Origin: Streptomyces sp. Ru71
GTDB taxonomy: Bacteria; Actinomycetota; Actinomycetes; Streptomycetales; Streptomycetaceae
NCBI RefSeq assembly: GCF_002920535.1
Contig: NZ_PQSS01000028.1
Coordinates: forward strand, 22,319 to 86,318
Reading direction: 5' to 3'
Length of the DNA stretch: 64,000 bases
This document shows positions 32,526 through 41,150 of the stretch, piece by piece. The position numbers and the translations under genes are program-made. Each line of letters opens with the position of its first letter. The stretch's first letter is position 1. The notes below the pieces were generated by a model, which was not told the DNA's origin, ran no database searches, and saw nothing but the letters and a program-made list of their open reading frames with translations.

Positions 32526-33338
32526 ATGAGCAAGCGGAACACCCAGGCGGCCAAGACGGCGGCGCGCGAGCGGCTGCGTGCCGAGCGCGAGCGTGAGGCC
32601 AAGCGGGCGAAGGTCAAGCGGCAGCTCACCGTCGCGGTGTCGGCCGTGGCCGTCCTCGCCGCGGCCGGCGGCATAGGCTACGCGGTCGTCCAGGCCAACA
32701 AGCCGGGCTACTGGGAGGCCGCCAAGGACGCCAAGCTCGTCAAGCCGGCCAACACCACCGGCACGGACGGCACCACCGTCGTCATCGGCAAGAGCAGCGC
32801 CGCCAAGACCCTGGTCATGTACGAGGACCCGCGCTGCCCGGTGTGCGCCTCGTTCGAGCAGGCCGTCGGCGGGAACGTCAAGAAGGACCTGGACCAGGGC
32901 AAGTACAAGATCCAGTTCGTCGGCGCCACCTTCCTCGACAAGGGTCTGGGCGGCGAGGGCTCCAAGAACGCGCTCAGCGCCCTGGGTGCCGCGCTCAACG
33001 TCAGCCCCGAGGCGTTCCTTGAGTACAAGACCGCGCTGTACTCGGTGAAGTACCACCCCAACGAGCGGGACGACAAGTTCAAGGACGACGCCTACCTGAT
33101 CAAGATCGCCGACACCGTTCCGGCCCTGAAGGGCAACGCGGCCTTCCAGAAGGCCGTGAAGGACGGCACCTACGACCGGTGGGCGCTGGAGGAGTCGAAG
33201 GTCTTCGACAAGGACGGCATCGAGGGCACTCCGACCCTGAAGATGGACGGCAAGACGCTGACGGGCGCCGACGGCAAGAACGCGCCGATGACGGTGGACG
33301 AGTTCACCACCGCGATCGACAAGGCGCTCAAGGGCTGA
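32526..33338 (+). CDS. Membrane-anchored DsbA-like thioredoxin-fold protein (second copy)
   Basis: The 270-residue product has the same plan as the protein at 1391-2167: a charged N-terminus (MSKRNTQAAKTAARERLRAE), one transmembrane segment near residues 37-58, and an outer DsbA-like domain. The redox motif is CPVC at residues 103-106, in EDPRCPVCASFE. The cis-proline loop is in EGTPTLKMDG. The function is probably thiol-disulfide exchange on secreted proteins. Compared with the first copy the domain is longer and more Lys-rich. ATG 32526 is preceded by CCCCGGAG. Two strong hairpins follow. Confidence 0.88.
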   Translation: MSKRNTQAAKTAARERLRAEREREAKRAKVKRQLTVAVSAVAVLAAAGGIGYAVVQANKPGYWEAAKDAKLVKPANTTGTDGTTVVIGKSSAAKTLVMYEDPRCPVCASFEQAVGGNVKKDLDQGKYKIQFVGATFLDKGLGGEGSKNALSALGAALNVSPEAFLEYKTALYSVKYHPNERDDKFKDDAYLIKIADTVPALKGNAAFQKAVKDGTYDRWALEESKVFDKDGIEGTPTLKMDGKTLTGADGKNAPMTVDEFTTAIDKALKG

Positions 33339-33341
33339 GCC

Positions 33342-33369
33342 GGTGCGCCGGGGCCGTCCCCGGCGCACC
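33342..33369 (+). terminator. First terminator hairpin after the second DsbA-like gene
   Basis: A perfect 12-bp stem (GGTGCGCCGGGG at 33342-33353 with 33358-33369) has a 4-base loop, starting four bases after the stop codon. Confidence 0.8.
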
Positions 33370-33383
33370 CCACCGGAAACCCA

Positions 33384-33417
33384 ACAGCGGGCGAACTTTT
33401 GCCGGTTCGCCCGCTGT
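33384..33417 (+). terminator. Second terminator hairpin, upstream of phoD
   Basis: ACAGCGGGCGAAC at 33384-33396 pairs perfectly with 33405-33417 (13 bp) around TTTTGCCG. With the preceding hairpin it isolates phoD from upstream transcription. Confidence 0.75.
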
Positions 33418-33424
33418 GGCGCAT

Positions 33425-33446
33425 ACCGATCAGTAACCTGATCGGT
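33425..33446 (+). promoter_or_regulatory. Palindromic operator overlapping the phoD -10 and start
   Basis: ACCGATCAG at 33425-33433 and CTGATCGGT at 33438-33446 are perfect inverted copies with a TAAC centre. TAACCT at 33434-33439 is a plausible -10 whose end lies 8 bases before GTG 33448, so the gene is probably leaderless and repressible at this site. I saw no clear PHO-box (tandem GTTCACC) here. Confidence 0.55.
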
Positions 33447-33447
33447 C

Positions 33448-35121
33448 GTGACCAGTCGATACAGAGCTGCTTCCGACCTCGCCCACGAGGCGAACTCCCT
33501 TGCCCCTCGCCGCCGTACGGTCGTCAAGGCCGCGGCGGCGACGGCTGTGCTGGCCGGCCCGCTGGCCGCCGCCCTGCCCGCCCGTGCCGCCTCCGCCGCG
33601 CCCGCCTTCCTGCACGGCGTGGCCTCCGGCGACCCGCTGCCCGACGGCATCCTGCTGTGGACCCGGGTGACACCCACCCCGGAGGCGATACCCGGCTCGG
33701 GGACCGGCCCGGACACCGAGGTCGAGTGGGTCGTCGCCACGGACCGGGCGCTGACGAGCATCGTCGCCAAGGGCTCGGTCACCGCGACCGCCGCCTTGGA
33801 CCACACGGTGAAGGCCGATGTGCGCGGCCTGAAACCGGCCACGGACTACTACTTCCGCTTCTCCGCCGGCGGCACCGACTCCCCCGTCGCCCGCACCCGC
33901 ACCGCGCCCGCCGCCGACGCGGCCGTCGCGAACCTCCGTTTCGGTGTGGTCTCCTGCGCCAACTGGGAGGCCGGTCACTTCGCGGCGTACCGCCATCTCG
34001 CGGCCCGCTCCGACCTGGACGCCTGGCTGCACCTCGGCGACTACATCTACGAGTACGGCTCGGGCGAGTACGCGGCCCGCGGCACGGTCGTACGGCCGCA
34101 CGCGCCCGCGCACGAGATCCTCACCCTCGCCGACTACCGGATCCGGCACGCGACGTACAAGACCGATCCCGATCTGCAGGCGCTGCACCTGCGGGCGCCG
34201 GTCGTGGCGATCTGGGACGACCACGAGTTCGCCGACAACGCCTGGTCGGGCGGCGCGAACAACCACACCGAGGGCGCCGAGGGCACCTGGGCGGCGCGTC
34301 AGGCCGCCGCCAAGCAGGCGTACTTCGAGTGGATGCCGGTGCGCCCGGCGCTCGCCGGCACCACCTACCGGCGGCTGCGCTTCGGCAAGCTGGCCGACCT
34401 GTCCCTGCTGGACCTGCGCTCCTTCCGCTCCCAGCAGGCGTCCACCGCCTCGGGCTCGGTGGACGACCCGGACCGCACGCTCACCGGCCGGGCGCAACTG
34501 GACTGGCTCAAGGCGGGTCTGAAGGCCTCGGACACCACCTGGCGGCTGGTCGGCAACTCGGTGATGATCTCGCCGTTCGCCATCGGCTCGCTCTCGGCGG
34601 ACCTGCTCAAGCCCCTGGCCAAGCTGCTCGGGCTGCCGCAGGAGGGGATCGCCCTCAACACCGACCAGTGGGACGGCTACACGGACGACCGGCGCGAACT
34701 GCTGGCCCATCTGCGCGCCAACGCCATCCGCAACACCGTCTTCCTGACCGGCGACATCCACATGGCCTGGGCCAACGACGTGCCGGTGGACGCGGGGACG
34801 TACCCGCTGTCCCCGTCGGCCGCCACGGAGTTCGTGGTCACCTCCGTGACGTCCGACAACCTCGACGACATCGTGAAGGCGCCGGAGGGCACGATCTCCG
34901 CGATCACCTCGCCGGTCATCCGCGCCGCCAACCGGCACGTCCACTGGGTCGACACCGACCGGCACGGCTACGGCGTGCTGGACCTGACCGGCGACCGGGC
35001 GCAGATGGACTACTACGTGCTCTCCGACCGCACCGACCCGGACGCGACGTCCTCCTGGGTCCGCTCCTACCGCACCCGCAGCGGCACGCAGAAGGTCGAG
35101 CGCACCTACGACCCTGTGTGA
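33448..35121 (+). CDS. phoD: Secreted alkaline phosphatase/phosphodiesterase D
   Basis: The 557-residue product is an extracellular PhoD-type phosphodiesterase/phosphatase. A Tat signal is visible (residues 20-50): APRRRTVVKAAAATAVLAG, with cleavage probably after ALPARA. The PhoD N-terminal domain has FLHGVASGDPLPDGILLWTR, and the metallophosphatase core has VSCANWEAGHF, LHLGDYIYEYG, AIWDDHEFADN and FLTGDIHMAWAND, which carry the Fe/Ca ligands. PhoD releases phosphate under starvation; in S. coelicolor it is PhoP-controlled (recalled). GTG 33448 has no ribosome site. It is bracketed by terminators and is probably monocistronic. Confidence 0.95.
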   Translation: MTSRYRAASDLAHEANSLAPRRRTVVKAAAATAVLAGPLAAALPARAASAAPAFLHGVASGDPLPDGILLWTRVTPTPEAIPGSGTGPDTEVEWVVATDRALTSIVAKGSVTATAALDHTVKADVRGLKPATDYYFRFSAGGTDSPVARTRTAPAADAAVANLRFGVVSCANWEAGHFAAYRHLAARSDLDAWLHLGDYIYEYGSGEYAARGTVVRPHAPAHEILTLADYRIRHATYKTDPDLQALHLRAPVVAIWDDHEFADNAWSGGANNHTEGAEGTWAARQAAAKQAYFEWMPVRPALAGTTYRRLRFGKLADLSLLDLRSFRSQQASTASGSVDDPDRTLTGRAQLDWLKAGLKASDTTWRLVGNSVMISPFAIGSLSADLLKPLAKLLGLPQEGIALNTDQWDGYTDDRRELLAHLRANAIRNTVFLTGDIHMAWANDVPVDAGTYPLSPSAATEFVVTSVTSDNLDDIVKAPEGTISAITSPVIRAANRHVHWVDTDRHGYGVLDLTGDRAQMDYYVLSDRTDPDATSSWVRSYRTRSGTQKVERTYDPV

Positions 35122-35197
35122 CAGCCGTGAGCGAGGGTCGATTTTCAGCCAACCCAACGACTTCATTGAACGGCTGACTTTCCAACCCCCGTGCCGA

Positions 35198-35240
35198 GTG
35201 GGTGGTGTGATCCGCAGTCGAATCCGGACACACCACCCAC
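35198..35240 (+). terminator. Terminator hairpin after phoD
   Basis: GTGGGTGGTGTG at 35198-35209 pairs with 35229-35240, and TCCG/CGGA extend the stem inward past a single bulge. It lies about 75 bases after the phoD stop. The rest of the 258-base gap to the next gene holds a leader with a good ribosome site. Confidence 0.65.
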
Positions 35241-35379
35241 CCCCGTACAGGGGTATCCCTATGAGCCGATCTGGCCTGATCACTGCTCTTCGAGCTTGGT
35301 CATGTGCACGTAATCTCCGGGCCACGGCACAGGAAACCCCCCTGCGCCGCAACCCCACCGCCTCCACCAGGAGACACCC

Positions 35380-36363
35380 ATGCGTGCGCTCGCCCGGATA
35401 TCCCCCTCCACGCGCAGACGCCTGCTCGGCACCGCCGCCGTGGCCGGAACCCTGCTGCTCTCCCCGCTGTCGGCCCCGACCACCGTCGCCGCCGCCGGTG
35501 CCCCGGCCGCCGCCTGCGCCGACAGCGGCAACGCCGCCGCCCGTGAGGCCCGCCCCGCGGCCGGACAGCACATCGCCGAGCCCAACGAGGTCACCGACGC
35601 CAAGGCCAAGGCCATGGACGCCGACCTGCACAAGAAGCTCGACCAGCTGCGCACCAGCGGCCGCAGCGCGCTGGCGGCCACCTCGGCGACCATCCCGGTG
35701 TACTTCCACGTCATCCACGACGGCGCCGCCGGCAACCTGAGCTCGACCGACATCAACGCCCAGATGAACGTGCTGAACGCGGCGTACGCCGGCCAGGGCA
35801 CCGGCAACAACGACTCCGGCTTCCAGTTCACCCTGGCCGGCACCGACTACACGGACAACGCCGCCTGGTACAACCTCACCGACGGCTCGGCCGAGGAGAA
35901 GGCGATGAAGACCGCCCTGCGCAAGGGCGGCGCCAACGCGCTCAACATCTACACCGCCAACCTCGGCGGCGGGCTGCTCGGCTGGGCCACCTTCCCCAGC
36001 TCCTACAAGACCAGCCCGTCCATGGACGGCGTGGTCATCCTGGACGCCTCGCTGCCCGGCGGCTCCGCCGCCAACTACAACGAGGGCGACACCGCGACCC
36101 ACGAGGTCGGCCACTGGATGGGCCTGTACCACACCTTCCAGGGCGGCTGTAACGGCAACGGCGACTACGTCGACGACACCCCCGCCGAGAAGAGCGCCGC
36201 CTACCAGTGCCCGACCGGCCGCGACACCTGCGCCAGCAAGCCGGGCGCCGACCCCATCCACAACTTCATGGACTACACGTACGACTCGTGCATGTACCAG
36301 TTCACCTCCGGCCAGGTGACGCGCATGCAGCAGAGCTGGGCGGCCTACCGCGCCGCGGGCTGA
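35380..36363 (+). CDS. Secreted zinc metalloprotease (M43, pappalysin-like)
   Basis: The 327-residue product has a signal peptide (residues 1-40, with STRRRLLGTAAVAGTLLLSP, compatible with Tat or Sec). The catalytic zinc motif is HEVGHWMGLYH at about residues 245-255, matching the extended metzincin pattern HExxHxxGxxH. The Met-turn is within HNFMDYTYDSCM. A region with several cysteines between them fits disulfides in the M43 family. It would digest extracellular proteins. ATG 35380 has the ribosome site AGGAGA. The gene converges on the hydrolase at 36371 with seven bases between stops. Confidence 0.92.
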   Translation: MRALARISPSTRRRLLGTAAVAGTLLLSPLSAPTTVAAAGAPAAACADSGNAAAREARPAAGQHIAEPNEVTDAKAKAMDADLHKKLDQLRTSGRSALAATSATIPVYFHVIHDGAAGNLSSTDINAQMNVLNAAYAGQGTGNNDSGFQFTLAGTDYTDNAAWYNLTDGSAEEKAMKTALRKGGANALNIYTANLGGGLLGWATFPSSYKTSPSMDGVVILDASLPGGSAANYNEGDTATHEVGHWMGLYHTFQGGCNGNGDYVDDTPAEKSAAYQCPTGRDTCASKPGADPIHNFMDYTYDSCMYQFTSGQVTRMQQSWAAYRAAG

Positions 36364-36370
36364 GCCTGAC

Positions 36371-36940
36371 CTACAGATCGCCGAGGAAGCCGAGCGCCAC
36401 CCGCCAGGTGGCCTCGGCCGCCTCCGCGTCGTAGTCCGGCAGACCGGGGTCGGTGTAGAGATGGCCGGCCCCGGCGTACCGGTAGACCTCGACGTCCGCA
36501 CCCGCGCGGCCCATCTGCAGATACCAGGCGCTCAGCCAGTCGTCCGTCTCGAACGGGTCCGGCTCCGCCACGTGCAGCTGCACCGGCAACTCGTCCACCT
36601 GGGCGTTCGGCGCGATGTCCGAGGTGCCGTGCAACAGCAGCAGCCCGCGCGCCTTGTCGTCGCCCAGCGCGAGCGTCTGCGCGATGGACGCGCCGAGCGA
36701 GAAACCGGCGTACACCAGACCCCGCTCCGAGTACGGCGCGGCGGCCAGCACGGCCCGCTTGAGCAGCTCGTCCTTCCCGATCCGCTCCTTGTGCTCCATG
36801 CCCTCCTCGACCGTCTCGAAGGTGCGCCCCTCGAAGAGGTCCGGGGTCCACACCTCGTGCCCGGCCTCCCGCAGCCGGTCGGCGGCCTCGCGCACCGCGG
36901 GGCGCAGGCCATAGGTCGAGTGAAAGAGCATGATGTTCAT
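36371..36940 (-). CDS. Dienelactone hydrolase-family alpha/beta hydrolase
   Basis: The 189-residue product has the DLH core: MNIMLFHSTYGLRPAV at the N-terminus, then DLFEGRTFETVEEGM, the nucleophile elbow GFSLGAS at about residue 90, and YAGAGHLYTD with the catalytic His near 165. The elbow carries Ser, not the Cys of classical dienelactone hydrolases, so esterase activity on another substrate is more likely. ATG 36940 is chosen because upstream codons run into the divergent promoter area. It diverges from the MscS gene across 77 bases. Confidence 0.83.
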   Translation of the reverse strand: MNIMLFHSTYGLRPAVREAADRLREAGHEVWTPDLFEGRTFETVEEGMEHKERIGKDELLKRAVLAAAPYSERGLVYAGFSLGASIAQTLALGDDKARGLLLLHGTSDIAPNAQVDELPVQLHVAEPDPFETDDWLSAWYLQMGRAGADVEVYRYAGAGHLYTDPGLPDYDAEAAEATWRVALGFLGDL

Positions 36941-37004
36941 GGACCCATGGTGCCGTACCCACCTCGGCCGAGAACTCACATGTTCGTGACCCGCCACGGC
37001 CGGT

Positions 37005-37018
37005 TACGTTCGTGGGCA
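37005..37018 (+). promoter_or_regulatory. Candidate leaderless -10 element for the MscS-like gene
   Basis: TACGTT at 37005-37010 ends 7 bases before ATG 37018, with no ribosome site. The same spacing is seen before the genes at 9178 and 20570. Confidence 0.4.
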
Positions 37019-38139
37019 TGGAGAACGTACTCCGCCCGCTGATCGTGATCGGCGGCTCGGTCGTGCTCACCCTTGCCATCGGCTGGGCGACGGACCGGCT
37101 GCTGCAGAAGGCCGACGCCAGGAACCCGCACACCCCGCTGTGGGGCCTGCTGCGCCGCGGCCGCATCCCCTACCAGCTCGTGCTGTGCGCGGCCCTGCTC
37201 AGAGGCTCCTATGTGGAGGCCCGGGTGCTGCCGCACCACCGGGTCGGCGTCGGGCAGACGCTGACCCTGGTGCTGATCGGATCGGCCGCCTGGCTGGTGA
37301 TCCGGATCGCCGCCGCGATCGTCGAGACGTCCTACACCCGCTACGCCAGCGCCCGTATGCACCGCGACCCCGCACGGGTCCGCCGGGTGCGCACCCAGGT
37401 GACGCTCATCATGCGGGTGGTCTCGGCGCTGGTCGGCGTGGTCGCGGTCTCGGCCATGCTGCTCACCTTCCCCGAGATGCGCGCGGCCGGCGCCTCACTG
37501 CTGGCCTCCGCCGGCATCATCGGCGTGGTCGCCGGTGTCGCCGCCCAGTCCACGCTCAGCAACATGTTCGCCGGCTTCCAGATCGCCTTCGGCGACATGG
37601 TCCGCATCGGCGACACGGTCGTCGTGGACGGCGAGTGGGGCACGGTCGAGGAGATCACGCTCACCTTCCTGACCGTACGGACCTGGGACGAGCGCCGGAT
37701 CACCATGCCGGTGTCGTACTTCACGTCCAAGCCGTTCGAGAACTGGTCACGGGGCACCCCCCAGATGACCGGCACCGTCTTCTGGCACCTGGACCACTCC
37801 GCGCCGATCGAGGAGATGCGCGAGAAGCTGCGGGACATCCTGCGCGAGTGCCCGGCCTGGGACGGCCGCGACTACGGCCTGGCCGTCACCGACTCCACCC
37901 CGAACACCCTCCAGGTGCGGGCCCTGCTCACGGCCAAGGACGCCGACGACATCTGGACGGCCCGGGTCACCGTCCGCGAGCAGATGATCGCCTGGCTGTG
38001 CGCCGAGCACCCCTACGCGCTCCCCCGCGTCAACACGGCGGACGCCGTCCCCCCACCCGGCGTGCCCCGAACCCGCACCTCCCCCGACGGCACACGCCGC
38101 GCCTACGAGCCCCCACGCACGGGCCAGGGCCGCGGCTGA
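37018..38139 (+). CDS. MscS-family mechanosensitive ion channel
   Basis: The 373-residue product has four transmembrane helices: near 5-22, 52-66, 80-103 and the pore helix about 155-185. The pore-lining stretch ASLLASAGIIGVVAGVAAQSTLSNMFAG shows the Gly/Ala pattern of MscS TM3. The beta domain IRIGDTVVVDGEWGTVEEITLTF-type region and the C-terminal VTVREQMIAWL part follow. It would release solutes when the membrane is stretched. The last 40 residues are Pro/Arg-rich and disordered. ATG 37018 is preferred over GTG 37012, two codons upstream. It is probably leaderless. Confidence 0.92.
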   Translation: MENVLRPLIVIGGSVVLTLAIGWATDRLLQKADARNPHTPLWGLLRRGRIPYQLVLCAALLRGSYVEARVLPHHRVGVGQTLTLVLIGSAAWLVIRIAAAIVETSYTRYASARMHRDPARVRRVRTQVTLIMRVVSALVGVVAVSAMLLTFPEMRAAGASLLASAGIIGVVAGVAAQSTLSNMFAGFQIAFGDMVRIGDTVVVDGEWGTVEEITLTFLTVRTWDERRITMPVSYFTSKPFENWSRGTPQMTGTVFWHLDHSAPIEEMREKLRDILRECPAWDGRDYGLAVTDSTPNTLQVRALLTAKDADDIWTARVTVREQMIAWLCAEHPYALPRVNTADAVPPPGVPRTRTSPDGTRRAYEPPRTGQGRG

Positions 38140-38220
38140 CGACAACCGCAGTGACGACCGGCCGCAGGGCGCTACACCAGCCACGACGCAACGGCAAGGG
38201 GCCGCCGCAGGCACCCCCCG

Positions 38221-38961
38221 TCAATGCCCCCGCTCCGCACCCCCATTGACCTGAATGATCTGCGAAGTGACATGCGCGGCCCCCGCCGAGGCCAGCCAGT
38301 GCAGCGTGGCCGCCACATCCCCCGGCGTCCCGGCACGCCCGTTGGAGGTCTCGGCGGTCAGCTGCGCCCGCCGCTCCTCCGTCATCGTCCCCCCGAAGAA
38401 CTCGGTGTCCTCGATATACCCCGGCGCGACGACGTTCACGGTCACCCCCCGCGGCCCCAGCTGCCGGGCGAGATCATGGGCGTACGGATGCAACCCGGCC
38501 TTGCTCGCCGCGTACGCCCCGCTGCCGGACCCCCGGTACGCGGCGATGGAGCTGAGGAAGAGCACCCGGCCACCAGGATCGGCGAGCCGGTTCTTGAGCG
38601 CCTCCGTCAGCAGCACCGCCGTGAGCGTGTTCTGCCGGAAGTTCAGGTTCCAGTCGTAGGCGACCCGCTCCAGCGGATCCTCGCTCTCACTCGCCGGCTC
38701 CAGATAGCCCGCCCCGCCCGCACTGTGGATCAGCACATCCACCGTGCCGAACTCCTCGGCGACGAACCGCTCCACCCGCCGCACGTCGGCCGGCTCCCCG
38801 AGGTCGGCCGTGAAGGTCAGCGCCCCCGGCACCCCGGCCTTCTCCAGCACCTCGGCCCGGCGCCCGAGCAGCAGCACCCGGTCCCCGTCCCCGGCGAACA
38901 CCCGCGCCGCGGCAAGCCCGATCCCCGTTCCTCCACCACTGATCACGACATTGCGAGTCAT
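38221..38961 (-). CDS. Short-chain dehydrogenase/reductase
   Basis: The 246-residue product has the classical SDR motifs: the coenzyme loop GGGTGIG (residues 9-15), HSAGG near 84, the catalytic Ser in FLSSIAAYRG and the YAASK pair (Tyr and Lys) near 151-155. PGYIEDTEFF after the catalytic helix is typical of 3-oxoacyl-ACP reductase-like enzymes. The arginines after the first strand (LGRRAEVLEK) suggest NADP. Substrate is unknown. It lies between the MscS gene and the antiporter gene, on its own transcript by spacing. Confidence 0.88.
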   Translation of the reverse strand: MTRNVVISGGGTGIGLAAARVFAGDGDRVLLLGRRAEVLEKAGVPGALTFTADLGEPADVRRVERFVAEEFGTVDVLIHSAGGAGYLEPASESEDPLERVAYDWNLNFRQNTLTAVLLTEALKNRLADPGGRVLFLSSIAAYRGSGSGAYAASKAGLHPYAHDLARQLGPRGVTVNVVAPGYIEDTEFFGGTMTEERRAQLTAETSNGRAGTPGDVAATLHWLASAGAAHVTSQIIQVNGGAERGH

Positions 38962-38997
38962 GATCCGATCATAGGCACCCGGCTCCCTGAGTACGTG

Positions 38998-40584
38998 TCA
39001 GCGAAGTGAACGCACATCCAGGTGCCGCAGCACCCGGTCCACGATCTCCGGATCGGCCCCCGGCTCGCTGCGCGCCGCCAGCACCTCGTGCCGCGCCGCA
39101 CTCAGCATCTCCTGCTGGATCCGGCGCACCCGCTTCAGCCGCCGCACCCGCTGCTGGTGCGCCTCACGCCGCTCCTCCTCGCCGATGTCCGGGCTGATCC
39201 GCACCCCGATGTCGAACGCCCGCCGCAGCATCTGCTCGCTGAGCTCCTCCGGCAGCTCCTCCACCGACTCGATCTCCCGCAGCCGCCGCTTGGCCGCCTT
39301 GGCCGCGCGCACCGCCAGCTCCTTCTCGAACTCCTTCTCCCGCTCGGTGTCGGCCCGCACCCCGAGCCGCCTGACCAGCCACGGCAGGCTCAGCCCCTGC
39401 ACCAGCAGCGTCGCCATGATCACGCCGAAGGCGATGAACACGATCTCGTCCCGGTCGGGAAAGGGCAGACCGTCCTCCGTCTTCAGCGGCACGGCCAGGG
39501 CCAGCGCCACGGAGGCCACCCCGCGCATCCCGGACCACCACATGACGACGGTCTCCCGCCAGCTCATCGGGATGTCCTCGTCGTAGTCGCGCTTGGCGTG
39601 CAGCCGCTTGGTCAGCCAGGTCGCCGGCAGCAGCCACGCCAGCCGGACCAGCACCACCACACCGACGACGGTCCCGGCCCAGCCGAGCATCTCGCCCCAC
39701 CGCCCGGACGCGGTGCGGATCGCGTTGTGCAGCTCCAGGCCGATCAGCCCGAAGGCGACGCCGGTGACGAGGGTGTCGACGATGTCCCAGAAAGTGTGCC
39801 CGGCGAGCCGGGTCATCACGTCGTCGGCGTCCGCCGCGTACTCGGCGAGGAACAGGGCCGTCATCAGCACGGCCAGCACCCCCGAGCCGTGCAGCTCCTC
39901 GGCGAGCACATAGGAGGCGTACGGCACCAGCAGGGTCAGCCCGATCTGCAGGGTGGCGTCGCCGAGCAGGTCCATCAGCTTGTTCGCGCCCCAGCCGAGC
40001 GCCAGGCCCACCGCGACGGCGACCACGGCGGACAGCAGGAAGTCCAGCCCGGCCCGCCACGGCGAGAAGGTGCCGCTCACGGCGGCGGCGATGGCGACGT
40101 GGTAGAGCACGATGGCCGTCACGTCGTTGAACAGGCCCTCGCCCTCCAGGATCGACACCAGCCGGCGCGGCAGCCCCAGCTGCCCGGCGACGGCGGTGGC
40201 CGCCACCGGGTCGGGCGGCGCGACCAGCGCGCCGAGCGCCACCGCGGCGGCGACCGGCAGCCCGGGCACGATGGAGTGGGCGACGGCCGCCACACACACC
40301 GTGGTGACGAACACCAGCGCGACCGCCAGCAGGAAGATGGGCCGTCGGTTGGCCGCGAACTGCCGCCAGGACGTCCGGCGCACGGCCGCGTACAGCAGCG
40401 GCGGCAGCAGTGTCGGCAGGATCAGATCGGGCGGGATGTCGACGTTGGGCACGAAGTCCAGTACGGCGAGGACGACGCCCAGGATCGTCATCAGCACCGG
40501 CGCCGGCAGCCCCCACCGGTCCCCGACCGGGACGCTCACCACGGCCCCGAGCAGCAGCACGAACAGCAGGGCCAACTGATCCAC
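38998..40584 (-). CDS. CPA1-family sodium/proton antiporter
   Basis: The 528-residue product has about twelve transmembrane helices and the CPA1 signature EGEGLFNDVTAIVLYH near residues 148-163, whose Asn-Asp pair is the ion site. PPLLYAAVRRTSWRQF at about 60-75 is the usual loop of the NhaP/YjcE group. A cytoplasmic tail of about 130 residues, rich in Arg and Glu, extends past the last helix and may sense pH or ions. GTG 40584 has GGAG eight bases upstream. It would exchange Na+ or K+ for H+ at the membrane. Confidence 0.92.
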   Translation of the reverse strand: MDQLALLFVLLLGAVVSVPVGDRWGLPAPVLMTILGVVLAVLDFVPNVDIPPDLILPTLLPPLLYAAVRRTSWRQFAANRRPIFLLAVALVFVTTVCVAAVAHSIVPGLPVAAAVALGALVAPPDPVAATAVAGQLGLPRRLVSILEGEGLFNDVTAIVLYHVAIAAAVSGTFSPWRAGLDFLLSAVVAVAVGLALGWGANKLMDLLGDATLQIGLTLLVPYASYVLAEELHGSGVLAVLMTALFLAEYAADADDVMTRLAGHTFWDIVDTLVTGVAFGLIGLELHNAIRTASGRWGEMLGWAGTVVGVVVLVRLAWLLPATWLTKRLHAKRDYDEDIPMSWRETVVMWWSGMRGVASVALALAVPLKTEDGLPFPDRDEIVFIAFGVIMATLLVQGLSLPWLVRRLGVRADTEREKEFEKELAVRAAKAAKRRLREIESVEELPEELSEQMLRRAFDIGVRISPDIGEEERREAHQQRVRRLKRVRRIQQEMLSAARHEVLAARSEPGADPEIVDRVLRHLDVRSLR

Positions 40585-40679
40585 GGTCAGCGCTCCGGGG
40601 GGCTAGACGATCTGGAGCATCCAGATGTCCAGCGTGCCACGGCTGCGGCTTTCGTCGCCTCGCAGCGCGCTCGCGGCGG

Positions 40680-41150
40680 TCACAGCGTGCGGCGCATCGC
40701 CCGGTGCGGGATGCCCGCGTCCGGGAACTCGGGGCCGTACACCTCGTAGCCGAGGCGCTCGTAGAAGCCCAGCGCGTGCGTCTGCGCGTGCAGGTCCACC
40801 GCGCTCAGGCCACGCGCGCGTGCCGCCTCCTCGATGGCGCGCACCAGCGCCGCGCCGACGCCGAGCCCGCGCGCCGCCTGCGTCACGGCGAGCCGGCCCA
40901 GGGAGCCGACGTCCGGGTCGCCGCCGTTCTTGGCCGCGGCGGCCTCGCCGTACAGCAGCCGGCCGGTGCCGAGCGGCACGCCGTCCGCGCGGATCGCGAG
41001 GACGTGCACGGCGTCGGCGTCGTAGGCGTCGTACTCGATGTCCTCGGGCACGCCCTGCTCGTGGACGAAGACGTCCTTGCGCACCGCGAAGCACGCCTCG
41101 CGGTCGGCGGGGTCCTCGGCGACCCGGACCTCGTAGCCGTCCCCGCTCAT
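40680..41150 (-). CDS. GNAT-family N-acetyltransferase (ElaA-like)
   Basis: The 156-residue product has the GNAT fold: VFVHEQGVPEDIEYDAYD at the start, then GRLAVTQAARGLGVGAALV, where the acetyl-CoA loop QAARGLGVG lies at about residues 91-99. ALGFYERLGYEVYGPEFPDAGIPH near the end is characteristic of the ElaA type. The acceptor is unknown. ATG 41150 overlaps the RluD-type gene stop by 4 bp, so the two are co-translated. Confidence 0.88.
   Translation of the reverse strand: MSGDGYEVRVAEDPADREACFAVRKDVFVHEQGVPEDIEYDAYDADAVHVLAIRADGVPLGTGRLLYGEAAAAKNGGDPDVGSLGRLAVTQAARGLGVGAALVRAIEEAARARGLSAVDLHAQTHALGFYERLGYEVYGPEFPDAGIPHRAMRRTL

Noticed and set aside
35261..35379. ATG frame in the phoD to metalloprotease gap (MSRSGLITALRAWS)
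   Set aside because: It has no good ribosome site, codon bias is poor and it runs into the metalloprotease leader out of frame.
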